NCBI GenBank assembly: GCA_002697505.1
Contig: NZWA01000061.1
Location: forward strand, 10,973-43,296
Direction of reading: 5' to 3'
From: Flavobacteriales bacterium
Lineage (GTDB): Bacteria > Bacteroidota > Bacteroidia > Flavobacteriales > BACL11
Length of the DNA: 32,324 bases
In this document: one piece after another, positions 8,220-16,557 of the stretch
Layout of the letters: each line of letters opens with the position of its first letter
Numbering within the stretch: the first letter of the stretch is position 1
The notes under the pieces: generated by a model
The model's input: only the letters and a program-made list of their open reading frames with translations
What the model was told of the DNA's origin: nothing
Databases searched by the model: none
Position numbers and translations under genes: made by a program

Positions 8220-8507
8220 TTAATTTTGTTCTTCTGATTTTTTACCACCAAATATTTTCTCTAAACCAGCTATACCAAAACAGCCAAGAGTTATTAGGGT
8301 AAAAGAATCGTAAATAAATTCATTGATAACTAAATCTCTACCAAGATAACCTGTTACAAGGTCTACTACTGCAAAGATAACCATAATTGCAAAAGACATA
8401 AACCCAATTACACTTTTTTCATTAATGTCGTTGTTATCTTTAAATATATTTTTAAATGCCATAAATTTTCTTTTTAATAAATTCATACACAAAACTTTGT
8501 AATACAA
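8220..8507 (-). CDS. Small two-TM membrane protein, holin candidate (95 aa; start may instead be the internal ATG at 8462, MAFKNIF)
   Basis: VIGFMSFAIMVIFAVVDLVTGYL and FIYDSFTLITLGCFGIAGLEKIF hydrophobic segments, charged C-term KKSEEQN. Confidence 0.6.
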   Translation of the reverse strand: MYYKVLCMNLLKRKFMAFKNIFKDNNDINEKSVIGFMSFAIMVIFAVVDLVTGYLGRDLVINEFIYDSFTLITLGCFGIAGLEKIFGGKKSEEQN

Positions 8508-8526
8508 TTAATGGTAACGATTTGGA

Positions 8527-8534
8527 TATAAATA
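8527..8534 (-). promoter_or_regulatory. Candidate late-promoter-like motif upstream of the envelope cassette
   Basis: Minus strand TATTTATA about 20 nt upstream of the ATG at 8507, directly after the stem-loop. Confidence 0.4.
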
Positions 8535-8536
8535 TA

Positions 8537-8563
8537 GGAGGAGTATACAAAGTACACTCCTCT
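8537..8563 (-). terminator. Candidate stem-loop/terminator between the 99-aa and 95-aa genes
   Basis: Minus-strand RNA AGAGGAGUGUAC-UUU-GUAUACUCCUCC pairs across about 12 bp with wobble pairs, followed by an A/U-rich tract. Confidence 0.5.
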
Positions 8564-8593
8564 TATTAAATTTCTAGGGAAATATGCTATTTA

Positions 8594-8893
8594 TTATTTC
8601 TTTTTAGGCTTTCTTCCCTTTCTTTTTCTTCCCTTAGCTGCGTCAACAACATCTTTTGACTGACTAGCTAATTCCTTAGCAGCTACAGCTACGTCTTTTA
8701 ATTCTTCTTTGACTCGCTTTGCTCTACGCTTTACTTCTTTAACACCTTCTTTAACATCTTCAACAGCATCTTCTACTTCATCAGGGATGTAATCTCCATC
8801 TCTGTCATTAATTTTACCTTTTTTGTAAAATTCAAAATAGTAAATAACTGCCCCAACTAATAAAAGTGCAATAATAACTAATGTTGTAATCAT
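8594..8893 (-). CDS. N-terminally anchored membrane protein with DxDGDxxPDExxD calcium-binding-like loop and Lys/Arg-rich tail (99 aa)
   Basis: TM MITTLVIIALLLVGAVIYYFEFY; DRDGDYIPDEVED; helical charged segment; KGRKRKGRKPKKK. Confidence 0.65.
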   Translation of the reverse strand: MITTLVIIALLLVGAVIYYFEFYKKGKINDRDGDYIPDEVEDAVEDVKEGVKEVKRRAKRVKEELKDVAVAAKELASQSKDVVDAAKGRKRKGRKPKKK

Positions 8894-8932
8894 AATTTGT
8901 AATTTAATATATTAATATGTTTATAAATATTA

Positions 8933-10684
8933 TTATCCATCACAAGATACACACTCTGCCATTCTTGATCCTAAATCACCTTTAATAACTGAATCTGTTC
9001 TTAAATAATAAAATGTTTTTATTCCTAATTTCCACCCTTCCATATGTACTTGATTTATCCATTTTGGTGAATCATTAGGATCAAAAGACAAGTTTAAAGA
9101 TTGGGTTTGATCAATATACCTTTGTCTTATAGCTGCTTGTCTTACTAATTCTAATTGGTTAGTTTCAGGGAATGTTAAAAATAATTCTTTTTCGTCTGGT
9201 GATAAAATTTCATCTGGGAGATTTTGAACTGAACCTCCATCTTGAAGCATTTGATCCCACCATTTTTGTTTATTTTCACCTTTTTCTTCTAATAATTTTT
9301 CTAATGATTTATTTTTTCTAATAAATGTACCTTTAGCACCATTAAAAGTGTAAATGTTAGCAGGTAAAGGTTCAATACCAGCTGATATACCCCCACAAAT
9401 AACAGAATTTGATACTGTGGGCGCTACTGCTAATAAATGAGTATTTCTCATACCTGTACCTCTACACCACATTGGTTCACCATATTCTTGAGCTAAATCC
9501 ATAGATGCTTTTTCAGCTTTACTACTAATATCTCTAAATATAGTATGTGTCCAAGCTGTAGATGCTATAGAATTAAATGGCAATCCTTTTTGTTGTAAAA
9601 ACGTATGCCAACCCATTACACCTAAACCTAATGCTCTACCTTTTTTAGCATGATTATGAGTTCTTCTTAATGAATCTTTACCATTTGATTTATCAATAAA
9701 TTCTTGCATTACACCATCTAAAAACCAAGTAGCTAATTCTACAGTATCTGTATCTTTCCACTCCTCATACTTAGCTAAGTTTAAAGATGATAAACAGCAA
9801 ATAAACGAATGTTCTTCATCTGTAAATAAAGTAATTTCAGAACAAATATTTGTCATTGAAACATCTAAATTATTTAATCTATATGCTATTGGGTTATCTT
9901 TATTAACATTATCCTTATACATGATATAAGGTTCACCTGTTTCCATTCTTGCTTTTAGTACAGTAGCCCAACGAGACATAGATTCAGGATCCCTAGCTTC
10001 TAGTTTTCTCATAAAATTGTCTCCTACAACTACACATTGGTGTAAATTTAAACATTGTCTATTAGGATCACCTTTAGGTCTTCTAATTTGTAAAAATTCA
10101 TCTATATCTGGATGTTCAATATCTAAATTAACTGATGCTGCTCCTCTTCTAACATTTCCTTGATTAGTAGCAATAATAGAAGAATCATAAATCTTACACC
10201 AAGGTACTACACCTTCTGATTTACCATTACCTGCTATTTCAGTTCCTCTAGGTCTAATTCTAGAAACACCAATTCCAACACCCCCACCTTTAGAAGTTAG
10301 TCTCATTAATTCAGCATTTGTTAATCCTATACCTCTAATAGAATCAGGAGTATCAATTCCATAACATGAAATTGGTAAACCTCTATCAGTACCCATATTA
10401 GAAATAACTGGTGAAGCTAAACCTAACCAACCATTCCAAATAATTTTATAGAATTTATTTTCTAAATCTGGTCTTTTAAGTCTAAATGCAGCTGCTTTAG
10501 CTACTCTTCTATAAGCTTTTTTTACATCTTCTCCTGGGAGTAAATATCCTTTAGATATTGTTGCTAAAGAAATTTCATCCATCCATTCTGGATAGTTTTT
10601 ACCTGCTTCCCAATTTGTATAATCTACTTGTAATGCGTTATTTTCCATATTAAAATATTGATGCGGCATCCCAATTTTGAACAC
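8933..10684 (-). CDS. nrdA: Ribonucleoside-diphosphate reductase alpha subunit, class I (NrdA-like)
   Basis: LTSKGGGVGIGVSRIRPRGTEIAGNGKSEG, NVRRGAASVNLDIEHPDIDEF, TNICSEI, CCLSSLNLAKYEEW, C-terminal CVSC. The true start may be ATG at 10648 (MENNALQVD), just after the nrdB stop. Confidence 0.95.
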   Translation of the reverse strand: MFKIGMPHQYFNMENNALQVDYTNWEAGKNYPEWMDEISLATISKGYLLPGEDVKKAYRRVAKAAAFRLKRPDLENKFYKIIWNGWLGLASPVISNMGTDRGLPISCYGIDTPDSIRGIGLTNAELMRLTSKGGGVGIGVSRIRPRGTEIAGNGKSEGVVPWCKIYDSSIIATNQGNVRRGAASVNLDIEHPDIDEFLQIRRPKGDPNRQCLNLHQCVVVGDNFMRKLEARDPESMSRWATVLKARMETGEPYIMYKDNVNKDNPIAYRLNNLDVSMTNICSEITLFTDEEHSFICCLSSLNLAKYEEWKDTDTVELATWFLDGVMQEFIDKSNGKDSLRRTHNHAKKGRALGLGVMGWHTFLQQKGLPFNSIASTAWTHTIFRDISSKAEKASMDLAQEYGEPMWCRGTGMRNTHLLAVAPTVSNSVICGGISAGIEPLPANIYTFNGAKGTFIRKNKSLEKLLEEKGENKQKWWDQMLQDGGSVQNLPDEILSPDEKELFLTFPETNQLELVRQAAIRQRYIDQTQSLNLSFDPNDSPKWINQVHMEGWKLGIKTFYYLRTDSVIKGDLGSRMAECVSCDG

Positions 10685-11636
10685 CTTTTGAATAATTAGT
10701 TACTCTATTAGCAAAGAAATCAGTGTGTTGTTTTCCAGCTGATAATGAATCAAACCAACTCATTCTTTGTACTGCTTCTGTATCAATTCCGTTTACAATA
10801 GGATCGTATCCTAAATCACCCATTTTTGTATTTAGTCTATGTTTAATAAATGATACTAAATCATATTTAGTACAACCTTCTAAATCACCCATTTCATATA
10901 CTTTATCAATAAAATCTAATTCTAATTTTAAAGATAAACGAGCTGCTTCTTCAATTTCTTTTTTTAACTCAGGTGTATCTAATTCTGGGTGTTCTTTTAG
11001 TAAAGTTCTAAATAACCAACAACCAGCATCAGAATGTAAAGATTCATCTCTAATACTCCATTCTACAATTTGACCTACACCTTTGAGTTTATTTTGTAAT
11101 TTAAATGATAATAAAACAGCAAATGAAGAAAATAAATTTACACCTTCTGTAAATGCTGAGAATATAGCTAATGATTTAGCTCTTTCATGCCAATTAGGAG
11201 TACCATCATGACTATCTTTAACACTCATTAACGTTTCAATTTTTGCTGCTGTTGTTTCATCCTCTAAAAATTCAGCAAAATTATCTAATCCTAATTCCTC
11301 ATTTAATAAAGAATAAGCTTCAGCATGAATAGTTTCAAAACAACCAAAAGTAACAGCCATTGCTATAACTTCAGGTTTTCTAAACCATTTAGTTACTAAA
11401 GTAGACCAATAATCATTTACTACAGTTTCTGTTTGAGCAAATCCTTTAAGTATTGAACCTACAATATTTTTTTCTGTTTCTGATAGGTTTTGTTTCCAGT
11501 CATTTACATCTGCCATCATTGGTACTTCTGTCCATAGCCAATGGGCTTGTTGTTGTTTCATATAGAAGTCAAATGCTTCTGGGTATTCAAAGGGTTTATA
11601 TACAATACGTTCCTGTAATAATGATTTTTTTGCCAT
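10650..11636 (-). CDS. nrdB: Ribonucleoside-diphosphate reductase beta subunit (NrdB-like)
   Basis: WTEVPMMADVNDWKQNLSETEKNIV; FETIHAEAYSLLNEELG (metal ligands E/H and Tyr four residues after His); RDESLHSDAGCWLF. Confidence 0.95.
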   Translation of the reverse strand: MAKKSLLQERIVYKPFEYPEAFDFYMKQQQAHWLWTEVPMMADVNDWKQNLSETEKNIVGSILKGFAQTETVVNDYWSTLVTKWFRKPEVIAMAVTFGCFETIHAEAYSLLNEELGLDNFAEFLEDETTAAKIETLMSVKDSHDGTPNWHERAKSLAIFSAFTEGVNLFSSFAVLLSFKLQNKLKGVGQIVEWSIRDESLHSDAGCWLFRTLLKEHPELDTPELKKEIEEAARLSLKLELDFIDKVYEMGDLEGCTKYDLVSFIKHRLNTKMGDLGYDPIVNGIDTEAVQRMSWFDSLSAGKQHTDFFANRVTNYSKGVQNWDAASIF

Positions 11637-11652
11637 TTTAATTAGTTTTAAG

Positions 11653-13017
11653 TTAAGAATTTAATTCAAAGAATTTGTTTGAAAGCATTTTTTTATCAAA
11701 AGTATCAAAATCTCCTTGCATTTTATTAGAAGTAGGTAACTCATCAGTTTCGTAGTCTTCAGCATTATAATCATGGACTTCAAAATGACCTGTAGATGTA
11801 TCAGCTTTTACACCAAATGTTAAACCATCCATACCATATCTGTTTTTCATAATGTGAAATCTACCAGTTCCGTTTACTTTATCTTTTGCTTTCCTCGAAA
11901 GAGATAGACAAAAGTCAGTAATCATTATTTTATCATATGATCCAGCTGCTTTGTCTCCCTCAATAACATCATCTTTTGCTCCAGCACGATTTACTTGTGA
12001 AACTGACCAAATAGGTACATCTAACTCACGAGCAAGTCCTTTAGTGCTTGTATAAATATCATCAATTTCTCCCTTACGATCAACAGTTCGTTTCTTTGTT
12101 GAAAGAAGATCTACATAATCAATTATTATTAAATCAGCTTTAACTCCTAATTCTTCTACTTTACGGATATGTGATTCAATAGTTGAAATTGTTGCACGAC
12201 CTGTTGGGAATTCTTTAATGATTAATTGTCCTGGAATTTCAGGAATTATTTCTTCTATTTTTTCTCTATTTCGTAATACTTTATCAACTGGTATTTTGGA
12301 AAAGAAAGCATCGTATCTTCTTCCTACATATTGTTCACCTAATTCTAAAGTATAATGTAAAACGTTATAACCCATTCTTACAGCATACCCTCCTAAGGCA
12401 ACTAAAGACCACGATTTACCACCTCCTGGATTACCAAAAATAAGACCAAAATCTCCATTTCCCAATCCACCTTGGAGTATGTCGTTAATCCTTTCCCATG
12501 GAGTTGATATAACTGTTCTTGCATCTTCTCTAAAACGAGATTCAATGTCTTTATTATATTCATGTCCTACATTTTTATCATTACCAGCTTTTAATGCTGT
12601 TTCTACTAAATGTTTAATACCATCAAAATCACCAGCTTTTAATAAATCAACAGATGACATTAGTGCTTTTTTAAGTTGTTGATTTTTACAAAATGTTTGA
12701 AACTCTTCTTGAACGTATTCTAAATCTTCATCTGATGCTTCATATGCTGCTTTTAGCTGTTCTCTTACTGATAATTTTAATACTTCATTTTCAATTTTAG
12801 AAATTTCTACTTTTAAAATATCCATTGAAGGCGTCGTATGATACTTATCGTAATACCTAAGAATTTCTTTAATTACCCATTGATGGGCTTGATTATCAAA
12901 ATATTCATCACTTAAAATGTCATGAATATTTACTAAAAATTCTTTATGTGTTAATAAAGAAGATAGTACTTTTATTTGAAAATGAGTACCATACTGATTT
13001 AAACTTGTTAATGTCAT
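11653..13017 (-). CDS. Replicative DNA helicase, DnaB/T4 gp41-like
   Basis: Walker A GNPGGGKSW, LHYTLELGEQYVGRRYDAF, Walker B DLIIIDYVDLL, WSVSQVNRAGA. Confidence 0.9.
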   Translation of the reverse strand: MTLTSLNQYGTHFQIKVLSSLLTHKEFLVNIHDILSDEYFDNQAHQWVIKEILRYYDKYHTTPSMDILKVEISKIENEVLKLSVREQLKAAYEASDEDLEYVQEEFQTFCKNQQLKKALMSSVDLLKAGDFDGIKHLVETALKAGNDKNVGHEYNKDIESRFREDARTVISTPWERINDILQGGLGNGDFGLIFGNPGGGKSWSLVALGGYAVRMGYNVLHYTLELGEQYVGRRYDAFFSKIPVDKVLRNREKIEEIIPEIPGQLIIKEFPTGRATISTIESHIRKVEELGVKADLIIIDYVDLLSTKKRTVDRKGEIDDIYTSTKGLARELDVPIWSVSQVNRAGAKDDVIEGDKAAGSYDKIMITDFCLSLSRKAKDKVNGTGRFHIMKNRYGMDGLTFGVKADTSTGHFEVHDYNAEDYETDELPTSNKMQGDFDTFDKKMLSNKFFELNS

Positions 13018-13029
13018 ATAACTTTTATT

Positions 13030-14055
13030 TTACAACTTCAATTTTTCGAATATATCTTTAACCCAAAATTCTACATTACGTATCATTCCACCTAACTTAT
13101 CTTCGTTATAGAATGCTACGAATTGTTCAGGAATGTACTGATATTCATTTGTTTCCACAACCTTAGTTAAGTATTTTTTATCATTATCATCTAACATAGG
13201 GTTAGATAAATCCATTATTTTATAATTTTTTTCTAATTCATCTATATGTTGAATAACTCTAGCATACACTACATGATCTTTATATTTTTGTTCACAAATA
13301 TTATAAATGTCATTTAATGTCATTTCACGTTCTGCTAATTCAGGGAATTTTTTTAATAATCCTTTTTCACCTAATCCTTTAACTCCCTTAACTTTATCTG
13401 AATTATCACCTAAAAGTGTTTTATATAAAATAAAATTATGAGGAGGCATATTATACTTTTCTTTAATTGTTTGATCTGTATAATACTCTTTTTCCATAGG
13501 ACGATATACAATTATATTTTCATTTACTAATTGTAAAAAATCCTTATCAGAAGATACTATAAATACTTTATCTTCTGGTTTAGAAGGTATGATACTACTC
13601 ATATAAGCTATAATATCATCAGCTTCTACTTTAGGTAAACTAACAGTTTTAACAGGTAATGTTTTTAAATATTGGATTATTCTTACCATTTGGTCTACTT
13701 TAGCATCATGTTCTTCTTCTAAATTATCAAAAGCATCCCAATTAGTAATACGCTGTAAATCTCTACCTGATTTGTATTCAGGGAGCAGATTCTTTCTAGC
13801 ATTAGCTGAACCTGCTCCATCAAATACAACATAAACATGGGTTGGATCTATTTGTCTTACCAGTGCTCCTAATGATCTAAAAAACCCACCTAAACCACCA
13901 ATGTGGACTCCATCAGGATTAACCATATTCATCATAGCAAAATTTCTGAAGAATAAATTTAATCCATCAATCATTAAAATTCTTTTACTGTCTACAGTCT
14001 CCTCTCCTTGCTCATCGAGATTATCGAGGAGTTTAAGTAATTCTTTATGTTTCAT
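13030..14055 (-). CDS. 5'-3' exonuclease / T4 RNase H-like (FEN family)
   Basis: ILMIDGLNLFFRNF, VVFDGAGSANARKNLLPEYKSGR, KVEADDIIAYM, VSSDKDFLQLV, LGDNSDKVKGVKGLGEKG. Confidence 0.9.
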   Translation of the reverse strand: MKHKELLKLLDNLDEQGEETVDSKRILMIDGLNLFFRNFAMMNMVNPDGVHIGGLGGFFRSLGALVRQIDPTHVYVVFDGAGSANARKNLLPEYKSGRDLQRITNWDAFDNLEEEHDAKVDQMVRIIQYLKTLPVKTVSLPKVEADDIIAYMSSIIPSKPEDKVFIVSSDKDFLQLVNENIIVYRPMEKEYYTDQTIKEKYNMPPHNFILYKTLLGDNSDKVKGVKGLGEKGLLKKFPELAEREMTLNDIYNICEQKYKDHVVYARVIQHIDELEKNYKIMDLSNPMLDDNDKKYLTKVVETNEYQYIPEQFVAFYNEDKLGGMIRNVEFWVKDIFEKLKL

Positions 14056-14105
14056 AATTAGTCTTTATGTCCTGAATATACGAAAAATATTTCAGGTATC
14101 AAAAT

Positions 14106-15182
14106 CTATTCCGGTTCTTCTACATGGGAAGTTATGTCAGTATAAGCTTGATCTTCTTCAGCAATAATAAAATCACCACCACCTAAAATTTTCTTCCACT
14201 CATCTTTCATTTCTTCTTTATATGCTTTCAATGATTTATCATTGTCCAATATAAAACCATGAGGGGTCATTACAATTTTACCTCTAGTAGTAACACCATT
14301 AATGTGGTTTTTATCAACTTGTAAATTTACTCTTTTAGCAAATTCAACCTGCTTACCATCTTTAATAGCTTTAATCTTAGAAGTACCTGCAGACATAACA
14401 TTACCAAATGTAACTACAAATGTTGAATCAAACCACATTGCATAACCTCCTTTGTTCATCAACTTAGGTTGACCCATTGGAGATTCCGGTTTTAAAGTCC
14501 ATACTTTGTTAATAGCAACAAGAGTATTAGTATATGGACTACTTTCCTTTCTAGACAATACAATACGCTGATTTACGTTATTACCAAATTGAGTTGACAT
14601 TGCACCTGCATTCCACTCATTATTGTTTTTATTTGATTTTAACGACATTTCACAAGGTACAGAACCAATTGAATCCCATAAGAATAATAAGTCATAAGGT
14701 AAATTACCTTTCTTTTGTTCATCAATAAGATCTAAAATAAACCCAGCTACATCTTCAATTGAATTAATTGATTCTCTATCTGTGTAAATAAAATTACCTG
14801 TGTAATCCAGAATTTCACCCGTTTCTTCATCTACCACTTCATTTACTTCTAATCCCATTTGAATAGCATGTTCCCAATTCCATTTCATCTCTGTAATAAT
14901 GAATACTGGAAGTACTTTACGTTTTTGGGCAGACACAGCAGCTTCAAGTAGAGCAGTTGTTTTACCTGTGTCTGAATGACCTCTAAGTAAAACAATATGC
15001 CCCATTGGAATCCCAGGAACTGATGTTATTTCTTGGTAAGCATCAGAAAGAGGAATCCATTCTTGTTCTTTAAATTTAGCTTTAGAAGTTAAACCTTTTT
15101 TATTCTTAAAACTTTCTAAATTAAAATTTGCTTTAATTTCTGAGGAGACTGCCTCCGATAGTGATTTTTTCTTTCTTGCCAT
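14106..15182 (-). CDS. uvsX: UvsX/RecA-like recombinase
   Basis: Walker A GHSDTGKTT, DLLFLWDSIGSVP, GNNVNQRIVLSRKESSPYTNTLVAINKVW; placed between gp32-like and RNase H-like genes. Confidence 0.88.
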   Translation of the reverse strand: MARKKKSLSEAVSSEIKANFNLESFKNKKGLTSKAKFKEQEWIPLSDAYQEITSVPGIPMGHIVLLRGHSDTGKTTALLEAAVSAQKRKVLPVFIITEMKWNWEHAIQMGLEVNEVVDEETGEILDYTGNFIYTDRESINSIEDVAGFILDLIDEQKKGNLPYDLLFLWDSIGSVPCEMSLKSNKNNNEWNAGAMSTQFGNNVNQRIVLSRKESSPYTNTLVAINKVWTLKPESPMGQPKLMNKGGYAMWFDSTFVVTFGNVMSAGTSKIKAIKDGKQVEFAKRVNLQVDKNHINGVTTRGKIVMTPHGFILDNDKSLKAYKEEMKDEWKKILGGGDFIIAEEDQAYTDITSHVEEPE

Positions 15183-15192
15183 ACAATATTAA

Positions 15193-16020
15193 TTAAAACG
15201 GTAAATCGTCTTTTTCGTCGTTAAACAGATCATCAAATTGTTGTCCTTTTGACTTAGTTTCTTTAGTATTTAAAGAATAATTTGATTTCTTTTCATCATT
15301 GTCAAATGCAACAGCAGGTTCTGATATAATATCACCTTCTTTTTCTTCACCTTCAGGAGCTAACCATTCTTGAAGTGATGCTTTCATTTCATCATAAGAA
15401 AGTGCTTTAAATACCTTCATAGGATCTGCTTGTTCATCTAAAAACCTTTCTACTTGCTTTTCATCATCCGATAATGGTGATGTTTTCAATGAAGGTCCTA
15501 CTGATGTTTTGTTGTAAGGTGTACCTGTTGACTCAGGCCCTACAGTATTTAATTTAATATCTCTACCTCCAACAATATCAGTGTAATCACCAATTTCATC
15601 ATCAGCAGCCATATTTAAAAAGTCTTGATATACTTCTTTACCAAATTGCCATAATTTAACACCCTCATCTTCTTGTCCTCTAACTACTACAGGAGCAAAA
15701 ATTCTTGTTTTTGGGTCTAATTTTTTAGCTAATCTCCAATTTTCTCTATCATTAGTTTGACGTAATTGTTTAGCAAACTCCATAATAGGATCTTTTTCAC
15801 CCCAGTTAGATGGTGAAGCCATTACTCTTTTACTACCAATTCCATAGTAAAATTTCATTTCTGTAAATGGAAATTCTTTGTTAAATTTATTAGGTACAAC
15901 TCTTACGACTTGTTTACCTATTGATGGTTTCCAGAATAGTTGTTTTTGTTGACCACCTGAAGAATTGTTCGCCTGTTTTTGAAATTCATTAAGGCGCTTT
16001 TTAATTGCGTTTAAATCCAT
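15193..16020 (-). CDS. gp32-like single-stranded DNA-binding protein
   Basis: FWKPSIGKQVVRVVPNKFNKEFPFTEMKFYYGIGSKRVMASPSNWGEKDPI is typical of the gp32 core; acidic C-term ending DDLPF; no Cys residues. Confidence 0.88.
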   Translation of the reverse strand: MDLNAIKKRLNEFQKQANNSSGGQQKQLFWKPSIGKQVVRVVPNKFNKEFPFTEMKFYYGIGSKRVMASPSNWGEKDPIMEFAKQLRQTNDRENWRLAKKLDPKTRIFAPVVVRGQEDEGVKLWQFGKEVYQDFLNMAADDEIGDYTDIVGGRDIKLNTVGPESTGTPYNKTSVGPSLKTSPLSDDEKQVERFLDEQADPMKVFKALSYDEMKASLQEWLAPEGEEKEGDIISEPAVAFDNDEKKSNYSLNTKETKSKGQQFDDLFNDEKDDLPF

Positions 16021-16083
16021 GTTTTATAACTTTTAATTTTAATAACTCTACTTAATATACAAACCCATATTTAATTTACCAAA

Positions 16084-16557
16084 CTAAAGTTCAATAATTT
16101 TAAATATTTTTGTTTTCAATTGCTTTAACTCATCATGTTGAGTTAGGAGAATTGTATTCCTATAATGTTGCCAATCAATTGGAAATTTTGTATCTACAAC
16201 ACCCCCATTTAATCTTTTAATTAATTCGTTTAAAGCATTAATAGTGTATAAGGTGTTAGTATCTTTCTTACGATGAACCATTATGGTATTAGGAGGTAAA
16301 CCTTCAGTATTACCTTGTTCTATATTGTAAGTACAAACATACTCATCATTGCTTTTTATATGTAATACGAACACTTTTTTATAAAGAATAGAATAATTAT
16401 TAGTAATACGATCTAATAACGATTCCAATCCTTCAAGTGTTGTGAACTTACAAAATAGTTTATTATTCAAATCTACAAAGTTTAAGTTATTCAACTCCTG
16501 AAAGTCGTCTACAGTATACATATTGTAAGATTTATTTGAAATTGTAAGTGTCTCCAT
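16084..16557 (-). CDS. Hypothetical protein (157 aa)
   Basis: Complete ORF overlapping the end of the PolA-like gene by 26 nt, co-directional. Confidence 0.6.
   Translation of the reverse strand: METLTISNKSYNMYTVDDFQELNNLNFVDLNNKLFCKFTTLEGLESLLDRITNNYSILYKKVFVLHIKSNDEYVCTYNIEQGNTEGLPPNTIMVHRKKDTNTLYTINALNELIKRLNGGVVDTKFPIDWQHYRNTILLTQHDELKQLKTKIFKIIEL

Noticed and set aside
10640-10690. nrdB/nrdA 35-nt overlap as a possible frameshift fusion
   Set aside because: An ATG (10648) just after the nrdB stop (TAATATGGAAAATAA) gives a simple separate start, and no slippery run is present.
10650-11636. NrdB as an unusual subclass (Glu in FAQTETVV where E. coli has D84)
   Set aside because: Tyr four residues after the metal-ligand His is kept (ETIHAEAY), and Glu at the first ligand position occurs in ordinary NrdB lineages; not enough to claim a novel cofactor.
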